From NCBI GenBank assembly GCA_023512345.1, contig JAILZT010000022.1, forward strand, positions 1 through 64,000: DNA of 64,000 nucleotides, written 5' to 3'. This document shows positions 35,806 through 45,110 of this stretch, in pieces; the stretch's first letter is position 1, and each line of letters starts with the position of its first letter. Made by a program: the position numbers and the translations under genes. Source of the DNA: Paenibacillus sp. Lineage in GTDB: Bacteria > Bacillota > Bacilli > Paenibacillales > Paenibacillaceae. Under the pieces are notes generated by a model, which saw only the letters and a program-made list of their open reading frames with translations, did not search any database and was not told the DNA's origin.

Positions 35806-36573
35806 TTAAAAAAGTGAGAGCACCAGACCAATCCCGGTTCCGATTGCAAACGCCGTCAAAAAAGCGTCGGCTCCCTTAGATAAACCTGAGACTAAGTGGC
35901 CGGCCATTAAATCACGAACCGCATTTGTGATGAGCAGCCCTGGTACTAAAGGCATTACAGAACCGATAATAATTTTATCCATTTCCTGTCCTAAGCCATA
36001 TTGGACGGAATAAAAGGCGAGAAGGCCTATTAGGAAAGCCGCGGAGAATTCTGCAAAGAATCTCACTTGTACAATCCGATGCAAATAAATCACTGCGCCA
36101 TATCCTAATCCTGATATAAATAACGCCGGGAGAGCATCCCACAAGCTTCCTTTGAACATCACTGTGAAGCAAGCACCCGTTAGTGCAGCAGCGGCAATTT
36201 GCAGCCATATGGGATAGGCATGGGCAGCGTCATCTACCTCACTGAGGCGCTCGCGTGCTTCAGCGGCCGTAATTTGGCGTTCGCTGAGACGGCGTGAGAT
36301 GTCATTGACCTCGGATACCTTTTGCAAATCCGTTGTCCGCTCCGCAATTCGGAACAGCTTGACGGGTTCGATCCTGCTGGTAGTGAACATAATTACGGTT
36401 GGCGTTACATAGCTATGGGCTCCCGGGAATCCAAGAGATGCCGCCATACGTGTCATAGTATCCTCTACACGGTAAGTTTCCGCACCGCTCTGCAGCATGA
36501 TTTTTCCGGCGAGGAGGCATAGGTCAATAATTTCGTGTATAGAAGTATTGCTGTTATAACCTGTGCTGTCCAA
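35806..36573 (-). CDS. ThrE/YjjP-type exporter subunit (DUF1212)
   Basis: A 255-aa protein with an N-terminal cytoplasmic domain carrying GAETYRVEDTMTRM, the DUF1212 hallmark, and five C-terminal membrane helices (about 120-255). It works with the following YjjB-like subunit as a two-component exporter. GGGGAGGGTCG precedes the ATG on the minus strand. No terminator separates the pair. Confidence 0.87.
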   Translation of the reverse strand: MDSTGYNSNTSIHEIIDLCLLAGKIMLQSGAETYRVEDTMTRMAASLGFPGAHSYVTPTVIMFTTSRIEPVKLFRIAERTTDLQKVSEVNDISRRLSERQITAAEARERLSEVDDAAHAYPIWLQIAAAALTGACFTVMFKGSLWDALPALFISGLGYGAVIYLHRIVQVRFFAEFSAAFLIGLLAFYSVQYGLGQEMDKIIIGSVMPLVPGLLITNAVRDLMAGHLVSGLSKGADAFLTAFAIGTGIGLVLSLF

Positions 36574-36719
36574 CTTCTTCGACCCTCCCCTAGAATGTTA
36601 TATCTAACGATTGTCGCCTCATTTCGCAAAAATATCAACCCTAATAGATATTTTTTAAGAATTGTCAGAGATATGACCCGGAAATTGGAGGGAGAAGCTG
36701 GACTGGTTATTATAGAATC

Positions 36720-37982
36720 TTATTTATAGTGCCCACCGATCTTGCCGGCGCGTTCCTTGATCTGCCCGGAACCGGTAAATGAAGCGGCCCGCCCAATAAT
36801 GGTATCGCCGTATTTATCCTTTAAATCATCGGTAGCCCGTTCCAGCTCCCGGTAGCGGGGGCGTGATTCGAATAGTGTTAGCTGGTACTGGTTCTCATCA
36901 CTAAGATTGGAGAGACTGAGGTGAACCCGGCGTACAGGCTGACCATCCCAGTGCACCCGGAATAGGGCTACGGCTGCTTCATATACCAGATTGGTAGCGT
37001 TGGTCGGGTCGCTCATGGTGACCTGCCTCGAGAACCCAGTAGGTTGATCGAAGCTGGCGCCTTGGCAGCCGACAGATACAACTGCACCGTTCATCTTCAG
37101 GTTACGGCACCGTCTGCATACCAACTCCGATAGTTCCAAGAGTATAGTCTTAATCTCCGGCAGCGTGGGGTAATCTCGGGGAAGGGTCATTTGGTGGCCG
37201 ACACTCTTGGGTGCTGCTTCATAGGTAGCAGGATTCACGGGGCTGTCGTCAATTCCATTGGCGATCCGCCAGTACAACTCGGCATCAATATCGCAGTTTT
37301 TGCGGAATTTTTCCCGCATCCGCCACTTCAGTTCGGCTAAGGGCAGTTGGGCCAGATGGCCGATGGTAATTAAGCCCATGCTGTGGAAATGGGCTGACAT
37401 GCGGCGGCCTACCATGAACAGTTGGCCGATAGGCTGCGGCCACAGCAGGGTAGGGAGCTGCTCTTTTGAAAGAGAGAACAGGCCTGTGCTGTTCTTCTTG
37501 GCCCACAGATCGCAGGCCATCTTGGCGGTAACCTTAGAATAGCTGATACCAATTCGCGTATATACACCTGTATCCCTGCGGATTACATCTTGAATGGTTG
37601 CGGCAATCTGCCGCGGGCTGCCGAATAAGGAAAGGCTGCCTGTAATATCAATAAACTGTTCATCAATGGAATAAGGTTCCACCAAATCACTGAATTTGCG
37701 TAAAATATCCGTAATCTGGGCGGAGACATCTATATAATGCTGCATTCGTGGCCTGGCCACAATCAGCTCAGGGCATTTCGCTAGTGCTTCCTTCAAGGTC
37801 TCTGCAGTAGTAATGCCGAATTTCTTGGCTAGAGGACAGGCCGCCAGTACGATTCCACTCCGTCTGGCCGGATCTCCGGCAACGACTAGCGGCTGGTTGC
37901 TGTACTGGGGGTTAGATGCCTTCTCTACGGAGGCATAGAAGCTTTGGCAGTCGGACAGCATAATGATACGCTCTTTTTTCAT
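36720..37982 (-). CDS. Y-family DNA polymerase (UvrX/YqjW type)
   Basis: A 420-aa translesion polymerase of the DinB/UmuC superfamily. The palm-site carboxylates are in LSDCQSFYASVE and YSIDEQFIDITG; an HhH thumb region (about 175-235) and little-finger domain (about 240-370) follow. It resembles UvrX/YqjW of Bacillus more than DinB. ATG 37982 (MKKERI) follows TTGGAG; an upstream in-frame ATG at 38045 is less likely. An SOS-type box sits in the promoter. Confidence 0.9.
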   Translation of the reverse strand: MKKERIIMLSDCQSFYASVEKASNPQYSNQPLVVAGDPARRSGIVLAACPLAKKFGITTAETLKEALAKCPELIVARPRMQHYIDVSAQITDILRKFSDLVEPYSIDEQFIDITGSLSLFGSPRQIAATIQDVIRRDTGVYTRIGISYSKVTAKMACDLWAKKNSTGLFSLSKEQLPTLLWPQPIGQLFMVGRRMSAHFHSMGLITIGHLAQLPLAELKWRMREKFRKNCDIDAELYWRIANGIDDSPVNPATYEAAPKSVGHQMTLPRDYPTLPEIKTILLELSELVCRRCRNLKMNGAVVSVGCQGASFDQPTGFSRQVTMSDPTNATNLVYEAAVALFRVHWDGQPVRRVHLSLSNLSDENQYQLTLFESRPRYRELERATDDLKDKYGDTIIGRAASFTGSGQIKERAGKIGGHYK

Positions 37983-38056
37983 GGGTTCACACGCTCCAAG
38001 GTGAGGGCTATAAGTATAGGTGTACATTCCCGTTAATATAGGCACGGGCAGATTTG

Positions 38057-38102
38057 TTATTATAATACGAACATATGGTTGTGTGTATGCATGCGTATTT
38101 CC
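38057..38102 (-). promoter_or_regulatory. LexA/DinR-box promoter of polymerase gene
   Basis: The minus-strand CAACCATATGTTCG (38081-38068) matches the Bacillus SOS box CGAAC-N4-GTTCG in 12 of 14 positions against CGAACATATGTTCG. It lies directly before TATAAT, between the -35 and -10 positions. The segment is nearly repeated at 38758-38803, exactly 700 bp away. Confidence 0.7.
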
Positions 38103-38109
38103 TCTCGAT

Positions 38110-38706
38110 TCAGGTTTCGAGGGTGCATAGACCTGTTGCCACTCCGCCGGAGGCTATCGTTAAAATTGAATGAAGGAAAGTTTCCTTAGAAATGAGTAAA
38201 CCTCCTGCACTGATAATCACGGCGTCTGTCAAAAAGATTAGAATTCCGACATTGAGTGGAATGTACCCCTTCATAAATTGAGCAAGAAAATCTGTTCCCC
38301 CTGTACTGGCCTTAAAACGCAGCATAATTCCCAAACCGCTCCCCATTAGAAAACCGCCAATGATAGCGGAGGAAATAGAGCCTAACTCAATATAATACAA
38401 AAAGTAATACTTGAGAGGTCCCGTAATCTCAATTAGGAACGATGAACACATCAGGCCTAGCAAGCTGTTGTAAATGATCTCCCGATTCTTGAACCACGCC
38501 AGCAGGAATATTGGCAAGCTGCAGAGTAGGATGGATAGTCCGATTTTGGCTCCAGATATATAATTAAGAATTAGAGCAACCCCAATGATTCCCCCATCCA
38601 AAATTTTGTAGGGAACCAAAAAGAAGTTAGTCCCTGCTGCAATCAGCAAACTCCCCACAAGAATAACAGGGTATTTAGGCCATCTCTGCATATTTAGCAT
38701 CTCCAC
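38110..38706 (-). CDS. YitT-family membrane protein (short form)
   Basis: A 198-aa protein with five or six transmembrane helices, matching the YitT/DUF161 family (FLVPYKILDGGIIGVALIL and FKASTGGTDFLAQ). It lacks the C-terminal DUF2179 domain of typical YitT proteins (about 280 aa). Transport substrate is unknown. It is preceded by an SOS-type promoter resembling that of the downstream polymerase gene. Confidence 0.8.
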   Translation of the reverse strand: MEMLNMQRWPKYPVILVGSLLIAAGTNFFLVPYKILDGGIIGVALILNYISGAKIGLSILLCSLPIFLLAWFKNREIIYNSLLGLMCSSFLIEITGPLKYYFLYYIELGSISSAIIGGFLMGSGLGIMLRFKASTGGTDFLAQFMKGYIPLNVGILIFLTDAVIISAGGLLISKETFLHSILTIASGGVATGLCTLET

Positions 38707-38757
38707 ATTAAGGCATGTCTAATGAATATGCTTATTCGTGGAGAAACTTGCTGAAAT

Positions 38758-38803
38758 CATTATAATACGAACATATGATCGTGTATATACATACTTATTT
38801 CCA
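38758..38803 (-). promoter_or_regulatory. LexA/DinR-box promoter of YitT gene
   Basis: The minus-strand CGATCATATGTTCG (38781-38768) matches CGAACATATGTTCG in 13 of 14 positions and is followed by a TATAAT -10 box. It is a near copy (about 7 differences in 42 bp) of the polymerase promoter. Confidence 0.72.
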
Positions 38804-38837
38804 TTTCGTGAAATGTTTTTTGCAGAGCTGTATAATG

Positions 38838-38864
38838 AAAAATCCTGCTTTCGCAGGATTTGGG
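38838..38864 (-). terminator. Terminator after DUF3231 gene
   Basis: AATCCTGC-TTTC-GCAGGATT hairpin with a T-run on the minus strand. Confidence 0.85.
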
Positions 38865-38871
38865 AATTTAT

Positions 38872-39387
38872 TTAAGCATGTATAAGCTCCTTTTTCACCT
38901 GAAGCGGAGGCGGGATAAGCCAACCCTTTTCTTTAGTTAGCCTCAGAATAGAAAGGCCTAGATTTGCCTTTAGGGTATGAGTCTTTAAGAAGAGTGCGGC
39001 AATATCCTCACGGATGGACATGCCCATGATTTGACTGCAATGGACCAGGCCGACCGCAACATTCGCAGAGAGCATAGCTGCAATCTCAGGGTCAGAGAAC
39101 CGTGCACCCACCGGAATATCCTCCAGCTTGGCAGTCGGACGATCTGGGAGAGGAGGAGAAGGAAGAATCCCGTTATCTTTGAGCAGCTTGTCACAATCTT
39201 TAATTTCTCGATGAGCTAGATCTATATAATCATCAATAACTCTTTTTAAATCCTTATCCCCCGCGTGATAACGGTAGGCCTGCAGGCTGGAGAACATCGC
39301 TTTGGCTGCGGTGGAAAAGTGCCAAAGGCCTGATATTTCACCGTAATGCATCGGCTCGTCCTTCGGATTACCGTCTAGAATACCCAT
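38872..39387 (-). CDS. DUF3231 family protein
   Basis: A 171-aa helical protein of the DUF3231 type (ferritin-like helical domain, often in spore-formers), with HYGEISGLWHFSTAAKAM and a conserved central DCDKLLKDNGI. Function is unknown. ATG 39387 is 10 nt after AGGAG; the longer frame to 39426 lacks a ribosome site. Confidence 0.72.
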   Translation of the reverse strand: MGILDGNPKDEPMHYGEISGLWHFSTAAKAMFSSLQAYRYHAGDKDLKRVIDDYIDLAHREIKDCDKLLKDNGILPSPPLPDRPTAKLEDIPVGARFSDPEIAAMLSANVAVGLVHCSQIMGMSIREDIAALFLKTHTLKANLGLSILRLTKEKGWLIPPPLQVKKELIHA

Positions 39388-39480
39388 GTAACACAACTCC
39401 TTTATAGAAAAGTACGAACGATACATAGCTTGTCCGCAGGAGCCTTTCTTATTCCGCCGGGCAACACCAATTGCCCCCAG

Positions 39481-40353
39481 TTAACGGGAATAACGTTTCC
39501 GGAAGCGAAGCGGAGATATTCCGGTTTTATGGACAAAACGCCGGGAAAAATAAGCGGTACTTTCATACCCGATACGCTCAGCAATCATGGATATTGAAAT
39601 TTCCGTTTTGAGGAGAAGCAGCTTGGCTTGTTCCAATCGGTAGTCTGTCAAATATTCCATGGGAGTAAGGCCATAAACACGTTTCATGCAGCGGGCAAGA
39701 TAGTTGTAATGGAAATGCAAGGCAGTAGAGAGTGAAGCATTGGTAAGCGACTCCGCATAATGATTGCGAATGTAGGCCTCCGTCTTCTCGGCTATTTCCA
39801 CAGTTGGGCTGGCTGCGGCATCATGCTGGCCTAAATCCATCATTCGCAGTAACTCTTCAAAAATACGCTGCTGCTGCCAGACCGCATTGGAACGTCGTCC
39901 AGTGGACAACTGCAGCAACTGATCCATCTGGGTTTTGCGCTCTAGAAAATCAGGCAGAGGTCCGAATTGAGGCACTCGAATGGTATAGGGGTGTGTGAGG
40001 AATTGCCGCAAGTGGTCTTCCCGATTGATAAAGGCAGGATCGCTCTCCGCCTGAACCCAATCTCCAACGGTATGAAAGTGAATCCATACGAACGTAGTCA
40101 TCTCCTCGCAAGGTTTCACAGCATAGTGATAACGGTCTGGCAGCAGCAGTAGGGTGTGACCCGTTCGTACCTCCCACTGGTTGTTCTCTTCACCGATAAA
40201 TAAACATCCTTGTTCTACAATAAGCAGGTCGAATACACCGATACAATTCCGATCTGGGTGCTGGTCTCCAGGCTGGTACACAGTACGGTCGCATTCCAGA
40301 AAATACGGAAATGGCGGGGCAGAGAGATGAATATATGAAGGGTTAAATTGCAT
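39481..40353 (-). CDS. AraC-family regulator next to GH127
   Basis: A 290-aa regulator with an N-terminal cupin sugar-sensing domain (about 15-160) and a C-terminal double helix-turn-helix (about 190-290; CMKRVYGLTPMEYLTDYRL and IAERIGYESTAYFSRRF). It is divergent from the GH127 gene with a 163-bp shared intergenic region. It is therefore a likely activator of arabinofuranoside use. GGAGCTCC precedes the ATG. Confidence 0.87.
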   Translation of the reverse strand: MQFNPSYIHLSAPPFPYFLECDRTVYQPGDQHPDRNCIGVFDLLIVEQGCLFIGEENNQWEVRTGHTLLLLPDRYHYAVKPCEEMTTFVWIHFHTVGDWVQAESDPAFINREDHLRQFLTHPYTIRVPQFGPLPDFLERKTQMDQLLQLSTGRRSNAVWQQQRIFEELLRMMDLGQHDAAASPTVEIAEKTEAYIRNHYAESLTNASLSTALHFHYNYLARCMKRVYGLTPMEYLTDYRLEQAKLLLLKTEISISMIAERIGYESTAYFSRRFVHKTGISPLRFRKRYSR

Positions 40354-40516
40354 AATGGAGCTCCTTTAAAGGTCTCTGGAATTCTAAGGTTAATGGAATG
40401 TGTGTTGTGTGAAATAGTACAAAAATGCGGTTGCTTATGATTGTATTTTTAATTTATTTTACAGTCTATAATTTTAATTAGCCAGTACTAAATAGGATAA
40501 CTGAGAGGGAGATTTT

Positions 40517-42457
40517 ATGAATAAAATATTGAACAACGTTGCAATTCAGGATAACTTTTGGGGGCGCTACATTCGTCTGGTTCAGGATGTTGTAATTCCT
40601 TATCAATATGAGGCTCTGCATGACAGAGTGCCGGAAGCTGAGCCAAGCCACGCGATAGCCAATTTCGAGATTGCAGCGGGTCGGAAGAAAGGTGAATTCT
40701 ATGGTTTTGTATTTCAGGACAGCGATGTGGCTAAGTGGCTCGAAGCTGTAGGTTACTCTCTGAGTATAAAGTGTGATGAGGTACTGGAGAGCCAAGCCGA
40801 TGAGGTGATTAACCTGGTTGGAGAGGCACAGCAGGAGGACGGTTACTTAAATACTTATTTTACGATAAAAGAACCCGGGAAGCGCTGGACAAACCTTAAC
40901 GATTGTCATGAGCTGTACTGCGCCGGACATTTCATTGAAGCTGCTGTTGCTTACTATGAAGCCACTGGTAAAGACAAGCTGTTGAAGATCATGTGCCGAA
41001 TGGTAGATCATATTGATTCTGTCTTTGGTCCGGAAGAAGGCAAGCTCAAGGGCTATGACGGCCATCAGGAGATCGAACTGGCTTTGGTCAAATTGTACCA
41101 CTTGACAGGAGAAGATAGATATTTGAAGCTAAGCAGCTTCTTTATTGAACAGAGAGGACAGCAGCCGCATTTTCTCGTCCAGGAATGGGAGAATCGTGGA
41201 AAGATGAGTTATTGGGTAGGGAAGATGGACCATCTGGATGTGAAATATAACCAGTCTCATGTTCCGGTAAAAGAACAGACAGAAGCGGTGGGACATTCCG
41301 TTCGCGCTGTCTACATGTACACCGCTATGGCTGATCTAGCTGCTCTTACAGATGATGAAGAGCTCTACAATGCTTGTGTGAGATTGTGGAATAATATCGT
41401 CGATAAGCAGATGTATATTACCGGTGGGATCGGATCTACACATTTAGGCGAGGCGTTCACGTTCGACTACGACCTGCCTAATGATTCCGTATATGCAGAG
41501 ACCTGTGCTTCAATAGGCTTAATCTTTTTTGCCAAGAGAATGCTGAAACTGAGCCCAGATGCCAAATATGCCGATGTCATGGAGCGGGCGCTATATAACA
41601 ATGTGATTGGTTCCATGGCGCAGGATGGCAAGCACTTCTTTTATGTAAATCCGCTCGAAGTATGGCCTCAGGCCTGCAGCTGTAATCCGGATAAACATCA
41701 TGTCAAATCGGAGCGACAAGGCTGGTTCGGCTGCGCCTGCTGCCCGCCTAATGTAGCCCGCCTGCTTACCTCGCTCAATCAGTATATCTACACTACCCAT
41801 GACGATACAATTTACACAAATTTGTACATTGGCAGCGAAGTGGTAACGAAGCTGGGAAATACTGAAGTTACAATTCATCAGCAAACTGAGTTTCCTTGGG
41901 ATGGAACGGTCACGCTGAAGGTTAATCCCGCAGCAGAAGCTGAGTTTGGGATTGCTTTACGTATTCCGTCTTGGAGTAGAGGGATGGAGATCAAAGTTAA
42001 CGGAGTAATCCTCTCCATGGAGGAAGGTGTAGATCGAGGATATCGGGTTATCCATAGAACATGGTCAGCCGGAGATATGATTGAGATATGTGTTCCTATG
42101 GAGGCGCACCGTATATATGCCCATCCAAATCTCCGTGCCGATGCTCACAAAATCGCTATTCAGCGCGGTCCACTGGTGTATTGCCTCGAAGGAGCCGATA
42201 ACGGTGAGCCATTAAGCTCCATATCCTTAAGTGAAGATGGAGCATTCACTGAAACCTTCGATGAGACATTGCTAGGCGGTGCAGTAGTGGTAGGAGGCAG
42301 TGGCTCCCGAATCAACCAAGAGGGCTGGAGCGGTGGGCTTTACGGAAGAGTGAAGGCACCAGTAGAAGCTGTTGCAGTAAAGGCTATTCCTTATTATTTA
42401 TGGGGGAACCGCGGCAGTGGAGAAATGAAGGTGTGGATCCCTGAAACCAAATCCTGA
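40517..42457 (+). CDS. GH127 beta-L-arabinofuranosidase
   Basis: A 646-aa cytoplasmic enzyme predicted to remove beta-L-arabinofuranose from oligosaccharides, as HypBA1 does. The zinc/nucleophile residues are present: E328 and C330 in YAETCAS, C408 and C409 in CACCPPN. An (alpha/alpha)6 barrel (about 1-430) is followed by beta-sandwich domains. GAGAGGGAG lies 8 nt before the ATG. A strong terminator follows. It is controlled, by inference, by the divergent AraC protein. Confidence 0.92.
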   Translation: MNKILNNVAIQDNFWGRYIRLVQDVVIPYQYEALHDRVPEAEPSHAIANFEIAAGRKKGEFYGFVFQDSDVAKWLEAVGYSLSIKCDEVLESQADEVINLVGEAQQEDGYLNTYFTIKEPGKRWTNLNDCHELYCAGHFIEAAVAYYEATGKDKLLKIMCRMVDHIDSVFGPEEGKLKGYDGHQEIELALVKLYHLTGEDRYLKLSSFFIEQRGQQPHFLVQEWENRGKMSYWVGKMDHLDVKYNQSHVPVKEQTEAVGHSVRAVYMYTAMADLAALTDDEELYNACVRLWNNIVDKQMYITGGIGSTHLGEAFTFDYDLPNDSVYAETCASIGLIFFAKRMLKLSPDAKYADVMERALYNNVIGSMAQDGKHFFYVNPLEVWPQACSCNPDKHHVKSERQGWFGCACCPPNVARLLTSLNQYIYTTHDDTIYTNLYIGSEVVTKLGNTEVTIHQQTEFPWDGTVTLKVNPAAEAEFGIALRIPSWSRGMEIKVNGVILSMEEGVDRGYRVIHRTWSAGDMIEICVPMEAHRIYAHPNLRADAHKIAIQRGPLVYCLEGADNGEPLSSISLSEDGAFTETFDETLLGGAVVVGGSGSRINQEGWSGGLYGRVKAPVEAVAVKAIPYYLWGNRGSGEMKVWIPETKS

Positions 42458-42482
42458 ATGTTATATTAGAGGGTAGAATGAA

Positions 42483-42540
42483 CAAAAAGCAACCCGGTCC
42501 TTACTCGCTGTTACAGCGGAGGACCGGGTTGCTTTTTTTA
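42483..42540. terminator. Bidirectional terminator (GH127 / GH94)
   Basis: A long stem, AAAAGCAACCCGGTCCT with its complement AGGACCGGGTTGCTTTT, followed by Ts on both strands; the genes converge. Confidence 0.93.
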
Positions 42541-42565
42541 TATGGAAAATATGAATTATTGCAGC

Positions 42566-45001
42566 TTAACCAAGTACTACTACCACTTGATGTACAGCGC
42601 CGTCGCCCACTGGAGCGATGATATTGCCTTCAACAGCTGCACCATCAAGAGTGATGCTTGCTACACCTTTAGATACATGGTTCGGGTTCTTAATTTGGAT
42701 AACATAGGTATCTCCGCGGAATACGCGTGTGATTTCGAAGCTGTCCCACTCTGTAGGAATACAAGGATCAACCTTCAGCCCGTTGAAGTCCGCTTGTATA
42801 CCGAGAATGGATTGGGTAATCGCTACATAGTTCCAAGCAGCGGTACCAGTCAGCCAAGAGTTTTTCGCTTCCCCGTGACGTACTGCATCTTTACCGGCAA
42901 TCATTTGTGAATATACATAAGGCTCCATGCGGTGGATTTCGCTAATGTCCTCCAAGTAGGAAGGAGCAATCTTTGTATACAGGTCAAATGCTCTGTCGCC
43001 ATGACCAAGCATGGTCTCAGCTATCATAATCCAAGGGTTATTGTGACAGAAAATACCGGCATTTTCTTTGTAGCCAGGTGGATACGTCGAAATTTCACCC
43101 AGATTCAGATAATACTTGGAATAAGGAGGCTGTTGCAATACGATGCCGTATTTAGTATCCAGACGTTCTTGAACGGACGTAAGGGCTTTTTCAGCTTGAC
43201 CGTTTTCTACGCCGATACCAGCCATAACACAGATGCCTTGCGGCTCAATAAAGATTTGGCCCTCTTCATTTTCCTTACTGCCAATCTTGTCGCCGTAGTG
43301 GTCATAAGCGCGTAGGAACCAGTCGCCGTCAAAGCCGTGTGTCAAAGTAATTTCACTCATGTTGTTGATTTTGTTTTCCGCATCAACGGCCATATCATCA
43401 AGTCCGCGCATCCGGCAAATCTCAGCATAATCTGGGCCAACGAAGACGAAGAGACCCGCGATGAAGACAGATTCAGCTACACGACCTTCGATGTTGGCAG
43501 TGGTTTGGAAAGATTCACCCGGCTCTTTGGAGAAACAGTTCAGGTTGAGACAGTCATTCCAGTCCGCACGGCCAATCAGCGGCAAGCCGTGAGGTCCGAG
43601 GTTATTTGTTACATGTTCGAAGGAAAGTCTCAAGTGCTCGAACAGGGTAGCTGTGTTATTTGGATCGCTGTCGAACGAAACTTGCTCATCCAGAATGGAG
43701 GTATCTCCAGTTTCTTTGATGTAAGCAGCTGTTCCCAAGATCAACCAAAGCGGATCATCGTTGAAGCCGGTACCGACTTCATTGTTGCCCTTTTTCGTAA
43801 GCGGCTGATACTGGTGATAAGCACTGCCGTCTTCAAATTGGGTAGCTGCGATATCCAGAATACGCTCTTTAGCACGTTCAGGAATTTGATGCACAAAGCC
43901 AAGCAAATCCTGGTTGGAATCCCGGAACCCCATACCGCGGCCGATGCCGGATTCGAAATAAGAAGCAGAGCGGGACATATTGAAGGTAACCATACATTGA
44001 TATGGATTCCAGATGTTAACCATGCGGTTAAGCTTGTCGTCACCGCTTTGGATCTGATATTTGGACAGCAGGTTGTCCCAGTGTGCAGCCAGAACAGCTA
44101 GAGCAGCGTCTACTTGAGCGTCAGTAGCGAACTGTTCGATGACAGCCAGAGCCGGTTTTTTGTTGATGACATTCAGAGCTTCCCATTTCTCATCTTCAGG
44201 GTTCTCGATATAGCCGAGCACGAAGATAAAGCTTTGCTCTTCGCCTGGTTCCAGCGTGATGTTCAGGGCATGGGAACCAATCGGCGACCAGCCGCTGGCT
44301 ACCGAATTGGTAGCTTCACCGGCAGCAACTGCCTGTGGAGCATCCAAGCCATTGTACATGCCTACGAAGGATTCGCGGTCTGTATCGAAGCCGGCGATTT
44401 CTTTATTTACCGAGTAAAAAGCGTAGTGGTTTCTGCGTTCGCGGTATTCGGTTTTGTGATAAATGACAGAATCCTTGACTTCCACCTCACCGCAGCTCAG
44501 GTTGCGCTGGAAGTTGGTCATATCGTCCTGTGCGTTCCATAAGCAGAATTCGGCAAAAGAGAACAGCTTCACGGATTTCTTCTCTGTGCCGGTATTCTTC
44601 ACCACGAGACGGTGTACTTCAGCATTGTGTCCCATCGGTACGAAAGCAAGCTGATTTACGGAAATGCCATTACGTTCGCCAGTGATGGAGGTATAGCCCA
44701 GACCATGGCGGCACTCGTAGAAATCGAGATCGCGCTTAACCGGCATCCAGCCCGGGGTCCAAAAATCACCGTCGTCATACAGATAGTAGTAGCGTCCGCC
44801 TGTATCCAGCGGAATATTGTTATACCGGTAACGGGTAAGTCTTCTCATCCGGGCATCCCGGTAGAAGGTATAACCTCCGGCAGTATTAGAGATCAGGCCG
44901 AAAAATTGCTCGTTGCCGAGGTAGTTGATCCAAGGGTAAGGCGTTTTTGGGGTGTTAATTACATACTCTTTACGAGTGTCGTCAAAGGTTCCGAATTTCA
45001 T
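42566..45001 (-). CDS. GH94 cellobiose phosphorylase
   Basis: An 811-aa cytoplasmic phosphorylase that splits cellobiose with phosphate into glucose 1-phosphate and glucose. It has an N-terminal beta-sandwich (about 1-280), an (alpha/alpha)6 barrel (about 310-730), and the catalytic Asp in GRADWNDC (D480). Length and the start MKFGTFDDTRKEYVI match cellobiose phosphorylases rather than the longer cellodextrin enzymes. ATG 45001 follows AGGAG by 11 nt. A LacI-type operator half lies 25 bp upstream, and the regulator gene is immediately upstream on the same strand. Confidence 0.92.
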   Translation of the reverse strand: MKFGTFDDTRKEYVINTPKTPYPWINYLGNEQFFGLISNTAGGYTFYRDARMRRLTRYRYNNIPLDTGGRYYYLYDDGDFWTPGWMPVKRDLDFYECRHGLGYTSITGERNGISVNQLAFVPMGHNAEVHRLVVKNTGTEKKSVKLFSFAEFCLWNAQDDMTNFQRNLSCGEVEVKDSVIYHKTEYRERRNHYAFYSVNKEIAGFDTDRESFVGMYNGLDAPQAVAAGEATNSVASGWSPIGSHALNITLEPGEEQSFIFVLGYIENPEDEKWEALNVINKKPALAVIEQFATDAQVDAALAVLAAHWDNLLSKYQIQSGDDKLNRMVNIWNPYQCMVTFNMSRSASYFESGIGRGMGFRDSNQDLLGFVHQIPERAKERILDIAATQFEDGSAYHQYQPLTKKGNNEVGTGFNDDPLWLILGTAAYIKETGDTSILDEQVSFDSDPNNTATLFEHLRLSFEHVTNNLGPHGLPLIGRADWNDCLNLNCFSKEPGESFQTTANIEGRVAESVFIAGLFVFVGPDYAEICRMRGLDDMAVDAENKINNMSEITLTHGFDGDWFLRAYDHYGDKIGSKENEEGQIFIEPQGICVMAGIGVENGQAEKALTSVQERLDTKYGIVLQQPPYSKYYLNLGEISTYPPGYKENAGIFCHNNPWIMIAETMLGHGDRAFDLYTKIAPSYLEDISEIHRMEPYVYSQMIAGKDAVRHGEAKNSWLTGTAAWNYVAITQSILGIQADFNGLKVDPCIPTEWDSFEITRVFRGDTYVIQIKNPNHVSKGVASITLDGAAVEGNIIAPVGDGAVHQVVVVLG

Positions 45002-45025
45002 GAGTGAAAAGTCTCCTTTCGATTG

Positions 45026-45041
45026 TGAACGCGCGTTTATG
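45026..45041. promoter_or_regulatory. LacI-type operator before GH94 gene
   Basis: TGAACGCGCGTTTATG repeats the palindrome found upstream of the regulator (46182-46199) with two changes in one arm. It lies 25 bp upstream of the phosphorylase ATG, in the 109 bp between it and the regulator gene. Confidence 0.72.
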
Positions 45042-45110
45042 TCTTTGGGAAAAAAGTCCCTCGGGGAAGGGAAAGGTGAATACATTTAAATATTTATCTC
45101 TGGAAAGTTG

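Noticed and set aside
43337..44542. Long plus-strand frames opposite the GH94 gene
   Set aside because: Shadow frames of a strongly supported glycoside phosphorylase; no ribosome sites.
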